Below, piece after piece: positions 28,801 to 38,700 of a stretch of DNA of 64,000 nt. The stretch's first letter is position 1; every line of letters starts with the position of its first letter. The DNA comes from Streptococcus oralis (GTDB lineage: Bacteria; Bacillota; Bacilli; Lactobacillales; Streptococcaceae). The translations under genes were made by a program, and so were the position numbers. The DNA lies in NCBI RefSeq assembly GCF_024399415.1, contig NZ_CP029257.1:705501-769500 (forward strand), in the 5' to 3' direction. Below the pieces are notes generated by a model, which was not told the DNA's origin, ran no database searches, and was given only the letters and a program-made list of their open reading frames with translations.

Positions 28801-29748
28801 ATGAAATCTTATAATACCTTGAATGATTATTATCGAAAACTTTTCGGAGAAAAGACTTTCAAAGTTCCTATCGATGCGGGATTTGACTGTCCAAATCGGG
28901 ATGGAACTGTAGCACATGGTGGTTGTACTTTTTGTACGGTTTCAGGTTCTGGAGATGCCATCGTGGCACCGAATGCCCCTATTCGTGAGCAATTTTATAA
29001 GGAAATTGACTTTATGCACCGCAAATGGCCAGATGTTAAAAAATATCTAGTTTATTTCCAAAACTTTACCAACACCCATGAAAAGGTGGAAGTGATTCGA
29101 GAACGTTACGAGCAGGCTATCAATGAGCCAGGTGTAGTAGGAATCAATATCGGAACGCGCCCAGACTGTTTACCCGATGAAACCATCGAATATTTGGCTG
29201 AGTTGTCGGAACGCATGCATGTGACGGTAGAATTGGGCTTACAGACAACCTTTGAAGCAACCTCTGACCTGATTAACCGTGCCCATTCTTATGAATTGTA
29301 TGTGGAAACAGTAAAACGCTTGAGGAAATATCCCAAGATTGAGATTGTTTCCCATTTGATCAACGGTCTTCCAGGGGAAACCCATGAGATGATGGTTGAA
29401 AATGTCCGTCGCTGTGTCACGGACAATGATATTCAAGGAATTAAACTGCACTTGCTTCACCTCATGACCAATACACGGATGCAGCGAGATTACCACGAAG
29501 GACGTTTGCAACTGATGAGTCAGGACGAGTATGTCAAGGTCATTTGTGACCAGTTGGAAATCATTCCCAAGCATATCGTCATCCATCGAATTACAGGAGA
29601 TGCACCGAGAGATATGTTGATTGGTCCTATGTGGAGCCTCAATAAATGGGAAGTGCTAAATGCTATTGAAACTGAGATGCGCCGTCGTGGAAGTGTGCAA
29701 GGATGCAAGGCTGTAAAACAGGAGTTTAAAAATGAAAAGACCACTTGA
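28801..29748 (+). CDS. ytqA: TIGR01212-family radical SAM protein (YtqA/YhcC-like)
   Basis: The 315-residue radical SAM protein has the unusual cysteine spacing C30-x11-C42-x2-C45 (FDCPNRDGTVAHGGCTFC), the mark of this family. An in-frame ATG at 28792 overlaps the -10 box and is excluded. The gene ends 17 bases inside the start of the tRNA methyltransferase gene, a pairing also seen as ytqA-ytqB in bacilli, which suggests a tRNA modification role. The precise reaction is not shown by the sequence. Confidence 0.9.
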   Translation: MKSYNTLNDYYRKLFGEKTFKVPIDAGFDCPNRDGTVAHGGCTFCTVSGSGDAIVAPNAPIREQFYKEIDFMHRKWPDVKKYLVYFQNFTNTHEKVEVIRERYEQAINEPGVVGINIGTRPDCLPDETIEYLAELSERMHVTVELGLQTTFEATSDLINRAHSYELYVETVKRLRKYPKIEIVSHLINGLPGETHEMMVENVRRCVTDNDIQGIKLHLLHLMTNTRMQRDYHEGRLQLMSQDEYVKVICDQLEIIPKHIVIHRITGDAPRDMLIGPMWSLNKWEVLNAIETEMRRRGSVQGCKAVKQEFKNEKTT

Positions 29749-30289
29749 GATGGCACATGATTTTTTGGCTGAGGTTGTGACTCAGGATGATATCGTAGTG
29801 GATGCGACCATGGGCAATGGCCATGATACCCTTTTTTTAGCCAAGCTAGCCAAGCAAGTCTATGCCTTTGATATTCAGGAGCAGGCTTTGGAGAAGACGC
29901 AAGAGCGTTTGGATCAGGCTGGAATGACAAATACCCAGTTAATCTTGCAAGGTCATGAGACACTAGACCAGTTTGTGACAGAAGCTAAGGCAGGGATTTT
30001 TAATCTGGGTTATCTGCCTTCTGCTGACAAATCCGTCATCACTCAACCTCAGACTACTATCGAAGCCTTAGAAAAGCTGTGTCACTTGCTTGTCAAAGGG
30101 GGACGGATTGCAATCATGATTTACTATGGTCATGAAGGAGGAGACACCGAGAGGGATGCTGTATTGGATTTTGTTAGCCAGTTGAACCAACAAGAGTATA
30201 CAGCTGCCATTTATCGGACACTCAACCAAGTTAATAATCCACCGTTTTTAGTTATGATTGAAAAATTAGAAAGGTATAGACATGGATAA
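29732..30289 (+). CDS. mnmM: tRNA 5-(aminomethyl)-2-thiouridine-methyltransferase MnmM (YtqB)
   Basis: This 185-residue class I methyltransferase has motif I VDATMGNGHDT and the family motif NLGYLPSADK, and begins MAHDFL as in YtqB. YtqB of B. subtilis was identified as MnmM, which adds the methyl group of mnm5s2U34 in tRNAs. CAGGAG precedes the ATG. It overlaps the radical SAM gene upstream and the small gene downstream, so the three form one transcript. Older annotations call the family rRNA methylase. Confidence 0.9.
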   Translation: MKRPLEMAHDFLAEVVTQDDIVVDATMGNGHDTLFLAKLAKQVYAFDIQEQALEKTQERLDQAGMTNTQLILQGHETLDQFVTEAKAGIFNLGYLPSADKSVITQPQTTIEALEKLCHLLVKGGRIAIMIYYGHEGGDTERDAVLDFVSQLNQQEYTAAIYRTLNQVNNPPFLVMIEKLERYRHG

Positions 30290-30536
30290 ACAATACCTTC
30301 GTGAGAAGCTTGAGGCAATGCGCCAAAATTTTGTCGAGTCAACGCATCACGAGCGAGCAGTCGGGGTGCTCGACGAAGCACATATGAGCAAGAAAATGCT
30401 TAAAATTAAGAAAAAATTAGTGGCTCTTGAAATGGAACGGTGCCAGAAAAAAATTGAGCACAAAGACTGTTCTAAGATTGATCAGAAAATCCAAGAGCAA
30501 AAGGAGATTTTTGAATCTTGTTGTAAAAAAGATTAA
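30282..30536 (+). CDS. Small hypothetical protein, Lys/Cys-rich
   Basis: This 84-residue helical protein is rich in Lys, Glu and Gln with four Cys (MERCQKK, HKDCS, ESCCKK). There is no membrane segment or recognised domain; the heptad-like pattern suggests a short coiled coil. Its start overlaps the mnmM stop and it is 11 bases before the antiporter gene, whose ribosome site overlaps its end. Function unknown. Confidence 0.75.
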   Translation: MDKQYLREKLEAMRQNFVESTHHERAVGVLDEAHMSKKMLKIKKKLVALEMERCQKKIEHKDCSKIDQKIQEQKEIFESCCKKD

Positions 30537-30547
30537 GGAGGAATTGT

Positions 30548-32602
30548 GTGGAATTACTCATTTACTTGATTCTATTTTTATTTGTCTTAATCATTTCAAC
30601 CACGACCAATAAACTTCTCCCTTTTTTGCCCCTTCCTCTTGTACAAATCCTTTTGGGGATTGGAATTGGCTTATTTGTTCCCGATGCGGACTTTCATCTC
30701 AATACAGAGCTGTTTCTGGCCATAGTTATTGGTCCCTTACTTTTTCGGGAGGCAGAAGAAGCGGATATTACGTCCATTTTGAAGCACTGGCGGATTGTTG
30801 TCTTTCTGATCTTTCCTGTGATTTTTATCTCGACCTTGAGCTTGGGGGGCATGGCTCACTTCCTTTGGATGACTCTTCCTTTGGCGGCCTGTTTAGCAGT
30901 TGGGGCGGCACTTGGGCCAACAGATTTGGTTGCCTTCGCATCTCTTTCTGAACGTTTTCGTTTTCCCAAACGGGTTTCTAATATCCTAAAAGGGGAAGGA
31001 CTCTTAAATGACGCTTCTGGTTTGGTTGCCTTTCAGATGGCTCTTGCTGCTTGGACAACAGGAACCTTTTCTTTCAGCCAAGCTGGAACTTCCCTAGCGT
31101 TTTCTATCCTTGGTGGTTTTGTAGTCGGTTTTGTGACGGCTATGGTCAATCGTTTTTTGCATAGCTTTTTACTGAGTGTGCGAGCGATAGATATAGCCAG
31201 TGAACTATTGCTAGAGCTAAGTTTGCCACTCATGACCTTTTTCATCGCAGAAGAGTTTCATGTTTCAGGGATTATAGCAGTAGTGGTTGCAGGTATTTTG
31301 AAGGCCAGTCGTTTTAAGAAAATTACGCTCCTTGAGGCTCAGGTAGACACCGTGACGGAGACCGTCTGGCACACCGTGACCTTTATGCTAAATGGATCAG
31401 TCTTTGTTCTCTTGGGAATGGAATTAGAGTTGATAGCAGAGCCGATCTTGTCTAATTCTCTCTACAATCCCCTTCTTTTACTGCTTTCAGTTGTCGTTCT
31501 GACCTTCTTACTCTTTGCGATCCGCTTTGTCATGATTGCTGGTTTTTACTTTGTGAGGACGCGTCGACTTAAGAAAAAAATTCATAAGTACATGAAAGAT
31601 ATGCTTCTTTTGACCTTCTCTGGTGTCAAAGGGACAGTATCTATCGCGACTATTCTCCTCATACCAAGTCATTTGGAGCAGGAATATCCTTTGTTACTCT
31701 TCCTTGTAGCAGGCGTTACACTGTTGAGCTTTTTAACAGGTTTACTAGTCCTCCCTCACTTATCTGAGGAACAAGAGGAAAGCAAGGACCATTTGATGCA
31801 TATTGCGATTCTGAATGATGTAGCTGCAGAATTAGAAAAAGAACTAGACCATCACAAGAATAAACTTCCTCTTTATGCAGCTATTGATAATTACCATGGT
31901 CGGATTGAAAATCTCATCCTTAGTCTGGAAAATAAGAGAGTCCAAGAGGACTGGGAGTCCTTAAAGCTTCTTATCTTGAGTATTGAGAGTGACGGTTTGG
32001 AGCAAGCCTATGAAGAAAATAGAATTAGTGAGCGTGGCTATCGAGTTTACCAACGTTACCTAAAAAACATGGAGCAGAGTATCAATCGGAATTTCGCTTC
32101 TAGAGTGACTTATTACTTCCTAGTTTCCTTACGGATACTGCGCTTTCTACTCCATGAAATGTTTACCTTTGGCAAAACTTTCCGTAGTTGGATGAACGAA
32201 GAATCTCGTAAACTACTAGCAGTTGACTATGATCAGATTTCAGAGTTGTATTTGGAAAATACAGAGCTGATTATCGAGAGTTTGGAAAACCTAAAAGGGG
32301 TTTACAAGAGTTCTCTGATTAGTTTTATGCAAGAATCTCGTCTACGCGAGACGGCTATTATCGGAAGTGGTGCTTTTGTTGAGCGGGTTATCAATCGCAT
32401 CAAGCCAAACAATATCGATGAAATGCTACGAGGCTACTATCTCGAACGTAAGGCAATCTTTGAATACGAAGAAGCTAAACTGATAACAGCCAAGTATGCC
32501 AAAAAACTACGACAAAATGTGAATAATTTAGAAAATTATTCTCTGAAAGAAGCCGCAAATACTTTACCTTATGATATGCTAGATTTAATCAGAAGAACTT
32601 AG
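30548..32602 (+). CDS. CPA1-family Na+/H+ antiporter
   Basis: The gene starts with GTG at 30548 behind AAGGAGG. The 684-residue product has about 12 hydrophobic segments in the first 410 residues, then a hydrophilic cytoplasmic domain of about 270 residues. Hallmarks include GPTDLVAF and GEGLLNDASGLVAF, with the paired acidic residues of cation/proton exchangers (NhaP/NHE-like). It exchanges Na+ or K+ for protons across the membrane. It is the fourth gene of the ytqA unit, with the BrkB-like gene 29 bases downstream. Confidence 0.92.
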   Translation: MELLIYLILFLFVLIISTTTNKLLPFLPLPLVQILLGIGIGLFVPDADFHLNTELFLAIVIGPLLFREAEEADITSILKHWRIVVFLIFPVIFISTLSLGGMAHFLWMTLPLAACLAVGAALGPTDLVAFASLSERFRFPKRVSNILKGEGLLNDASGLVAFQMALAAWTTGTFSFSQAGTSLAFSILGGFVVGFVTAMVNRFLHSFLLSVRAIDIASELLLELSLPLMTFFIAEEFHVSGIIAVVVAGILKASRFKKITLLEAQVDTVTETVWHTVTFMLNGSVFVLLGMELELIAEPILSNSLYNPLLLLLSVVVLTFLLFAIRFVMIAGFYFVRTRRLKKKIHKYMKDMLLLTFSGVKGTVSIATILLIPSHLEQEYPLLLFLVAGVTLLSFLTGLLVLPHLSEEQEESKDHLMHIAILNDVAAELEKELDHHKNKLPLYAAIDNYHGRIENLILSLENKRVQEDWESLKLLILSIESDGLEQAYEENRISERGYRVYQRYLKNMEQSINRNFASRVTYYFLVSLRILRFLLHEMFTFGKTFRSWMNEESRKLLAVDYDQISELYLENTELIIESLENLKGVYKSSLISFMQESRLRETAIIGSGAFVERVINRIKPNNIDEMLRGYYLERKAIFEYEEAKLITAKYAKKLRQNVNNLENYSLKEAANTLPYDMLDLIRRT

Positions 32603-32631
32603 ATGATGAAGAAAATGACGGAGGATGGAAC

Positions 32632-33492
32632 ATGAAAAAGTGGTGGAAAGAGCTGATGGACAGGCCCTTATTGAAAGCTTTTTTGCATTATTATCAAGCA
32701 TCTGATAGTGAGTTGACCAGTGTTGCGGTTGCCTACTATTGGTTGATTTCAATCTTCCCCTTGCTGATGATAATGGTCAATATTTTGCCTTATTTTCAGA
32801 TTCCAGTCTCAAATTTCTTACTGACAATCAAGGAATTCTTGCCTGATACGGTGTATGATGTGGTTGCCAAGATTGTACGAGAAGTTCTGACTCAACCATC
32901 AACTGGTTTGCTGAGTTTTGCCGTTTTATCTGCCCTCTGGACCTTTTCGAAATCAATGGATTTCCTCCAAAAAGCCTTTAATAAAGCCTATGGAGTGACC
33001 AAGAGTCGAGGAATTATCTCCCATCAGTTGATGAGTTTACTTGTTAGTTTCGGCTTGCAGATTCTTTTTGCATTGGCCTTATTTTTGAGTATGTTTGGTC
33101 GTATGTTGCTCAACATCCTCAAAACTTACTGGCAATCAGACAGTTCGCTATTCTCCTACCTGCAAGACTTTACAGGCCCTCTGGTCTATGCCTTGATCTT
33201 TGCCATTCTAGTTATGATTTATTACTTCCTTCCAAAAGTAAAAGCACCACGAATCCGCTATGTTTTACCAGGAAGTGTCTTTGTTTTGCTAACTCTTATC
33301 TTTTTATTGAATATCTTTTCTGTCTACGTCAATAGTTATGTTAATCATCTAGTTGACGTTCGATTTTTCAGTTCCATTATCGTGGTAGTCATGATGTTTT
33401 GGTTTATTCTCATTGCAAAGATTTTGATTATCGGAGCAGTTATCAATGCCAGTGTTCAGAGTTTGAAAGATCCAAAGTTTAGTATGGAATAA
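32632..33492 (+). CDS. YihY/BrkB-family membrane protein
   Basis: This 286-residue protein has six hydrophobic segments and family motifs: SVAYYWLISIFPLL near the start, LSALWTFSKSMDFLQKAFNKAY in the middle and VFVLLTLIFLLN later. Older names such as ribonuclease BN are wrong for this family; transport or envelope roles have been suggested but not proven. Its stop is followed by a terminator shared with queA. Confidence 0.9.
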   Translation: MKKWWKELMDRPLLKAFLHYYQASDSELTSVAVAYYWLISIFPLLMIMVNILPYFQIPVSNFLLTIKEFLPDTVYDVVAKIVREVLTQPSTGLLSFAVLSALWTFSKSMDFLQKAFNKAYGVTKSRGIISHQLMSLLVSFGLQILFALALFLSMFGRMLLNILKTYWQSDSSLFSYLQDFTGPLVYALIFAILVMIYYFLPKVKAPRIRYVLPGSVFVLLTLIFLLNIFSVYVNSYVNHLVDVRFFSSIIVVVMMFWFILIAKILIIGAVINASVQSLKDPKFSME

Positions 33493-33497
33493 TTAAA

Positions 33498-33530
33498 AAA
33501 ATCCCTATTAGGTTTCCTAATAGGGATTTT
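33498..33530. terminator. Bidirectional terminator between brkB-like gene and queA
   Basis: A perfect 15-bp stem AAAATCCCTATTAGG/CCTAATAGGGATTTT with a TTT loop, ending next to the queA stop on the opposite strand. Confidence 0.9.
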
Positions 33531-33531
33531 C

Positions 33532-34560
33532 TTAATAGATAAACATAGCATCTCCAAAACTGAAGAAGCGGTAGTGTTCTTGGATGGCATGGTGATAGGC
33601 ATCTAGGACTAAGTCACGACCGGCAAAGGCAGAAACTAGCATAACAAGAGTTGACTTGGGTAGGTGGAAGTTGGTTGAAAAAGCATCCACAACCTTCCAG
33701 TCGTAGCCTGGTTTGATAAAGATATTGGTCCAGCCAGAATCTGCTTGGATTTGCCCATTAAACTTGGAACCGATGGTTTCCAGTGTGCGGATCGAAGTGG
33801 TTCCGACAGCGATGACGCGACCTCCATTTTCCTTGACAGAGCGAAGGGTGGCAGCTGCTTTCTCAGAAAGTTGGTAGAATTCTGAGTGCATTTCATGTTC
33901 GTCCAGATTGTCAACAGAGACAGGTCTAAAGGTTCCGAGTCCGACGTGAAGAGTGAGATAAACCAGATGAACACCCTTGGCTTGGATTTCTGCTAGCAGT
34001 TCTTTAGTAAAGTGGAGACCAGCAGTCGGTGCAGCAGCAGAGCCACTTTCTTTAGCGTAGACCGTTTGATAACGTTCGCGATCATCTAGTTTTTCATGGA
34101 TATAAGGCGGCAGTGGCATTTCACCTAGACTTTCCAAAACTTCTAGGAAAATTCCTTGGTATTCAAAGCGGACAATGCGGCCCCCGTGGGTTAATTCTTC
34201 GGTAACAACAGCGCTGAGGCGGCCATCGCCAAAGCTGACACGAGTACCAACCTTGAGGCGTTTGGCAGGTTTAGCGAGGACTTCCCACTCATCACCACTA
34301 GTATTTTTGAGCAGGAGAAGCTCCACATGACCTCCGGTCTCTTCCTTTTGACCATAGAGGCGGGCAGGGAGAACGCGAGTGTCGTTCATAACAAGGGCAT
34401 CACCTGGTTCCAACATATCAATAATAGAGTGAAAGTGTTTATCCTGCATTTCTCTCGTCTCGCGATTAACGATAAGAAGTTTAGACGCATCACGTTTTTC
34501 AAGGGGTGTTTGGGCAATCAATTCCTCAGGTAAGTGGAAATCAAAATCAGCTGTATTCAT
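33532..34560 (-). CDS. queA: S-adenosylmethionine:tRNA ribosyltransferase-isomerase QueA
   Basis: This 342-residue enzyme makes epoxyqueuosine at the wobble position of GUN-anticodon tRNAs. Family signatures are the N-terminal [43 protein letters not shown] and the C-terminal [14 protein letters not shown]. It is full length, divergent from nagB, a neighbour pair I recall from related streptococci. Confidence 0.97.
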   Translation of the reverse strand: MNTADFDFHLPEELIAQTPLEKRDASKLLIVNRETREMQDKHFHSIIDMLEPGDALVMNDTRVLPARLYGQKEETGGHVELLLLKNTSGDEWEVLAKPAKRLKVGTRVSFGDGRLSAVVTEELTHGGRIVRFEYQGIFLEVLESLGEMPLPPYIHEKLDDRERYQTVYAKESGSAAAPTAGLHFTKELLAEIQAKGVHLVYLTLHVGLGTFRPVSVDNLDEHEMHSEFYQLSEKAAATLRSVKENGGRVIAVGTTSIRTLETIGSKFNGQIQADSGWTNIFIKPGYDWKVVDAFSTNFHLPKSTLVMLVSAFAGRDLVLDAYHHAIQEHYRFFSFGDAMFIY

Positions 34561-34651
34561 TTTTTTATCATTCTTTCTAAGTTCTAATCTTATCCATTAT
34601 AACATGTTTCAAGTTTAGACGCTCTTTTTTAAGAAATTAAATCGTTTTCAC

Positions 34652-34680
34652 TTGACAAAAATTGGTCTATACCATATAAT
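34652..34680 (+). promoter_or_regulatory. nagB promoter with NagR/DasR-type operator in the spacer
   Basis: A consensus promoter, TTGACA (34652-34657), a 17-base spacer and TATAAT (34675-34680), carries the perfect palindrome TGGTCTATACCA (34663-34674) entirely within the spacer. This matches the dre-type operator (TGGTCTAGACCA-like) of GntR-family amino-sugar regulators NagR/YvoA/DasR. Such placement gives simple repression relieved by amino-sugar phosphates. The regulator gene is not in the window. Confidence 0.85.
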
Positions 34681-34706
34681 AAATATAGAAACATGGAGGA
34701 TATAAA

Positions 34707-35414
34707 ATGAAAGTTATAAAAGTTGAGAATCAAGTCGAAGGTGGAAAAGTAGCTTTTGAGATTTTGAAGGAAAAATTGGCCAATGGTGCTCAAACATTAG
34801 GACTTGCGACAGGAAGCAGTCCACTTGAATTTTACAAGGAAATCGTTGAGAGTGACCTTGATTTTTCAAATCTAACCAGTGTGAACCTTGATGAGTATGT
34901 AGGGCTTGATGGGGACAATCCGCAGTCTTATCGTTACTTCATGCAGGAAAACTTGTTCAACCAAAAACCATTTAAAGAAAGTTTCTTGCCTCGTGGGGTT
35001 AAGGACAATGCTGAAGAAGAAGTTGAACGCTACAATCAAATTTTGGCGGACCATCCTGTTGATTTGCAAATCTTGGGAATTGGTCGCAACGGACATATCG
35101 GCTTTAACGAGCCAGGAACTCCATTTGATAGCCAAACGCATCTAGTAGAACTTGATCAATCTACCATCGAAGCTAATGCTCGCTTTTTTGACAAGATTGA
35201 AGACGTTCCAACTCAAGCCATTTCAATGGGAATTAAAAACATCTTGGATGCCAAGTCAATTATTCTTTTTGCTTACGGTGAGTCAAAAGCAGAAGCTATT
35301 GCTGGAACAGTATCTGGCCCAGTGACTGAGAACCTCCCAGCAAGTAGTCTACAAAACCACCCTGATGTGACTATTATCGCTGATGCAGAAGCGCTCAGCT
35401 TACTTGAAAAATAA
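34707..35414 (+). CDS. nagB: Glucosamine-6-phosphate deaminase
   Basis: The enzyme converts glucosamine-6-phosphate to fructose-6-phosphate and ammonia, linking amino-sugar use to glycolysis. The 235-residue protein has GLATGSSP (phosphate binding), NLDEYVGL with the catalytic Asp, and [12 protein letters not shown] with the catalytic His. It is slightly shorter than the E. coli enzyme, as is usual in Firmicutes. ATGGAGG precedes the start. It is a single-gene unit with its own terminator. Confidence 0.97.
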   Translation: MKVIKVENQVEGGKVAFEILKEKLANGAQTLGLATGSSPLEFYKEIVESDLDFSNLTSVNLDEYVGLDGDNPQSYRYFMQENLFNQKPFKESFLPRGVKDNAEEEVERYNQILADHPVDLQILGIGRNGHIGFNEPGTPFDSQTHLVELDQSTIEANARFFDKIEDVPTQAISMGIKNILDAKSIILFAYGESKAEAIAGTVSGPVTENLPASSLQNHPDVTIIADAEALSLLEK

Positions 35415-35424
35415 AAATTACACG

Positions 35425-35456
35425 AACCACTTGCTCTTTGGAGTGAGTGGTTTTTT
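35425..35456 (+). terminator. Intrinsic terminator after nagB
   Basis: AACCACTTGCTC pairs with GAGTGAGTGGTT (two imperfect positions) followed by TTTTTT. The remaining 249 bases up to the next gene are very AT-rich, with a TATAAT at 35664-35669 as the only likely promoter element. Confidence 0.75.
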
Positions 35457-35705
35457 GATTCTTATAAGCTAGAAGTGAAATTTTGATAATTTTGGTTTAA
35501 ACTATAAAATATTTGAATAAAGAAATTATATAAATTTTAATGCAGGAAAAAATATAACAAGATAATAATTGAAGTTAAGTATACGTAGTTTTTTTCTTTT
35601 ATAATTTAAATAATAACTAAAATTTTTTAAGTTTACTTAGTAGCGAAGCTATAAAAAAAGTTGTATAATGTTCTGAGTTATAAAATTATAATTAAGGAGA
35701 TTATA

Positions 35706-38700
35706 ATGGGGAAAGATTTATTTAATCCACGCCTTCATAAGTTTTCTATTCGAAAACTAAATGTAGGTGTTTGTTCTGTGCTCTTGTCCACCTTGGTCCT
35801 TTTGGGAGCAACTTCTCAAGTTAATGCTGATGAGACGAGTGTGACAAACTCTTTAAACGAGGTAGCTAAAACAAACTTTGATAAGACAACGGGGACTTCT
35901 ATATCACCTACAGATTCTAAAACATCAGAAAAGTCTGAAACACCATCTGTAGTAGAATCCTCTCAACCAACTAAAGAAACAGCAACTTCAAATTCTGGAA
36001 CAGAGCCTGCTGATAAAAAGAACAATGACCAATCGGTTATCTCTGAAACATCACAGTCTCCTGTTGAGAAACCAGTTACTTCTCCAGAAGATAAATCTAC
36101 AGAGAGTACTAAACCAGAAACTGCAGTTGCTCCAATAATTGCTGAACCTACTGAGACGTCTAGTGTTACTGAACAATCTACACGTTCTCGTAGAGTTCGT
36201 CGTGATACCCAGGCAACTTCAGTTGCACCAGCTAGTTATGCAGGTGCGGACGATGCGACTCCTGTACCACGTACATCTAAACCAGAATTGTCTGAATCAG
36301 AGAAGAAAGAAAGTACACAATTAGCAAAACAAATTAACTGGATTGATTTCTCTGATACAGCAAGCTTGAAAAACTTAGATCCTCAGGGAGGGTTTAAGAT
36401 TGGAACTACTTATACGAAAGAAATTTCACCTGGTTATGTAGTTACCTTGACAGTTACTGAGCTTAAACCATTCCACGCTACTGAAATTTATAAAAAGCGT
36501 GTGGAAGGAACTTCATCTGCTGGAACTTATGATCCAAATGCAACAAACAGTTATTTAAAAAACTGGAAAGATTATGGAAAAACTCCACCTCCTGTATCAG
36601 GTCAACCACAAGATAAATGGAGTACTATTGGTGGACAAGGTTTTGATACAAAAGGCCATAAAACTCAAATTATCGTACCAGTTGATGGTGTAAACTGGGG
36701 GGTTAAATTTAAAATAGAAGCCACTTATCGTGGAAAAAAAGTAAAACCAGCAGTTGTTATGGCTGATGGAGAAGATGCTAACCCTGGTGAATATGGTATT
36801 TTTACCACTAACGGTGAAGGTTGGGAATACGTAGGAGAATGGATGAAAGGTCCTCGTGCAAAAGGACCTTACACTGTTACGACTGAAGAACTTGTTAAGC
36901 AGGCTGACAAGACAACAAGAGGTGGTCTACTCATCCTAAAAGATAAGACTATCGATTGGAATAAGTTTTTGAGTCCTGATACAGTTACAGGTGGTCTGGG
37001 TAGTCAAGTATTTGGACCAATAGTTTCAGCAAGTAAAGCAGTACCAGTTGTAATGACCCGTGGGGCTTCTGAGGTAGGTTTTTATGTTGCGACCGCAGGG
37101 CAACAGGCACTTATGATGGGATTCTTGGTAGTTGATGGTGGTGATGCGCCAGAAAGTTACGGTGAAGCTCATCATACTATCTCTACACGCGATTCGATAA
37201 CAAATGTTCAAATAAAGCAACCTTACTTAGGTTCTACAGAAGCAGATATCGATGTGGATTCTAAAAATGACTGGACTTCTGATGATCGTGAGGATGTTTC
37301 AGATGAAGGTCCGCAGCAATTGCTAACTGCTGATCAATATAGCAACACTAACGACCTCTTGGATTTAAACAAAGCTAAGAATGGCACTTATACCCTTAAG
37401 ATTAAGGCTAATCCAAATGGTAATGCTAAAGCATATGTCAAAGCATGGGTGGACTTCAATAATAACGGGAAATTTGATGATAATGAAGGCAGTGTGGTTA
37501 AAGAAATAACTGCTAATGGAGACCACACTTTAACATTTAATGCAATTCCGAGTCTTAGTGGTGGATTAGTTGACCAACTTGGAATGCGTGTGCGTATTGC
37601 GACTAATGCAGGTGATATTGAGAAGCCTACCGGGACTGCCTTTAGTGGTGAAGTTGAGGACATGTTGGTTCGTCGTACTTATCCACCTCAAGGTGAAAAG
37701 AAAGAAACAACTGGTCTTCAAGGTGAGACACAAAATGCTACAGTTCACTTCACACCTAAAGGACCAGATCGTTCAGATTTTGTAACTAATGCTAGCATGA
37801 GTAGCCAAGCGCCACAGGTTTTGGATAATCAAGGGAATGTCTTGACTCCAACTAACGGCAATACTTATGTGCGTCCTGAAGGGACCTATGTAGTGACTGC
37901 TAATGGTGATGATATCGATGTAGTGTTCACACCAAATGCAGACTTCATAGGAACTGCTGAAGGGATTAATATTCGTCGTACAGACTCAAACGGTTCATCA
38001 ACTAACTGGCAATCAACTGATGCATCAAATCCAAATAAGAATGACATTTTGAACAATATGGATGGTCGCTACATCCCTACTGTTCGAAAGATACCGACAT
38101 ATGAATCAACTGGTGTTCAAGGTCAAGAACAAAACAAAAATCTAATCTTTAATGATGGCGATCCAGCTAAAACGCCAGTGACTCCAGATGCTTCACGCCC
38201 TGCGACCTTTGTGGATGCTAACGGCCAACCTATTACTGGTAGCTCAGTTCCTGCTACATCCAATGGTCAGTCAGTTGGAACTTATGAGTTAGACCCTAAC
38301 ACTGGTCAAGTCACTTTCAAACCTAACAAAAATTTTGTCGGTACTCCAGACCCAGTTACTGTCCAAGTAAATGATTCTAACGGTGTTCCTTACCGAGCAC
38401 ATTATAAACCAACAGTGACTAAAGTGACACCTACAGGAACTAACGCAACCAGCACAGGCCCTCAGGGTGTTCCACAAACAGGCACTCCAAGCTTCCAAGG
38501 TGGTGATCCACTGGTTCCAATCGATGAAACAGTCGAGCCAACCTTCGCAGATGGAAGCAAGGAAAAAGTGATTTCAGGTCAAGGAACTTACACGATTGCG
38601 CCAGACGGAACTGTAACTTTCACTCCAGACAAGCAGTTTGTAGGCAAACCAGATCCAGTCACAGTCAAACGCGTAGATAAGAATGGCACCCCAGTGACTG

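Noticed and set aside
29520..29963. 147-codon minus-strand frame over the radical SAM/mnmM junction
   Set aside because: It lies opposite two well-supported genes and lacks a ribosome site.
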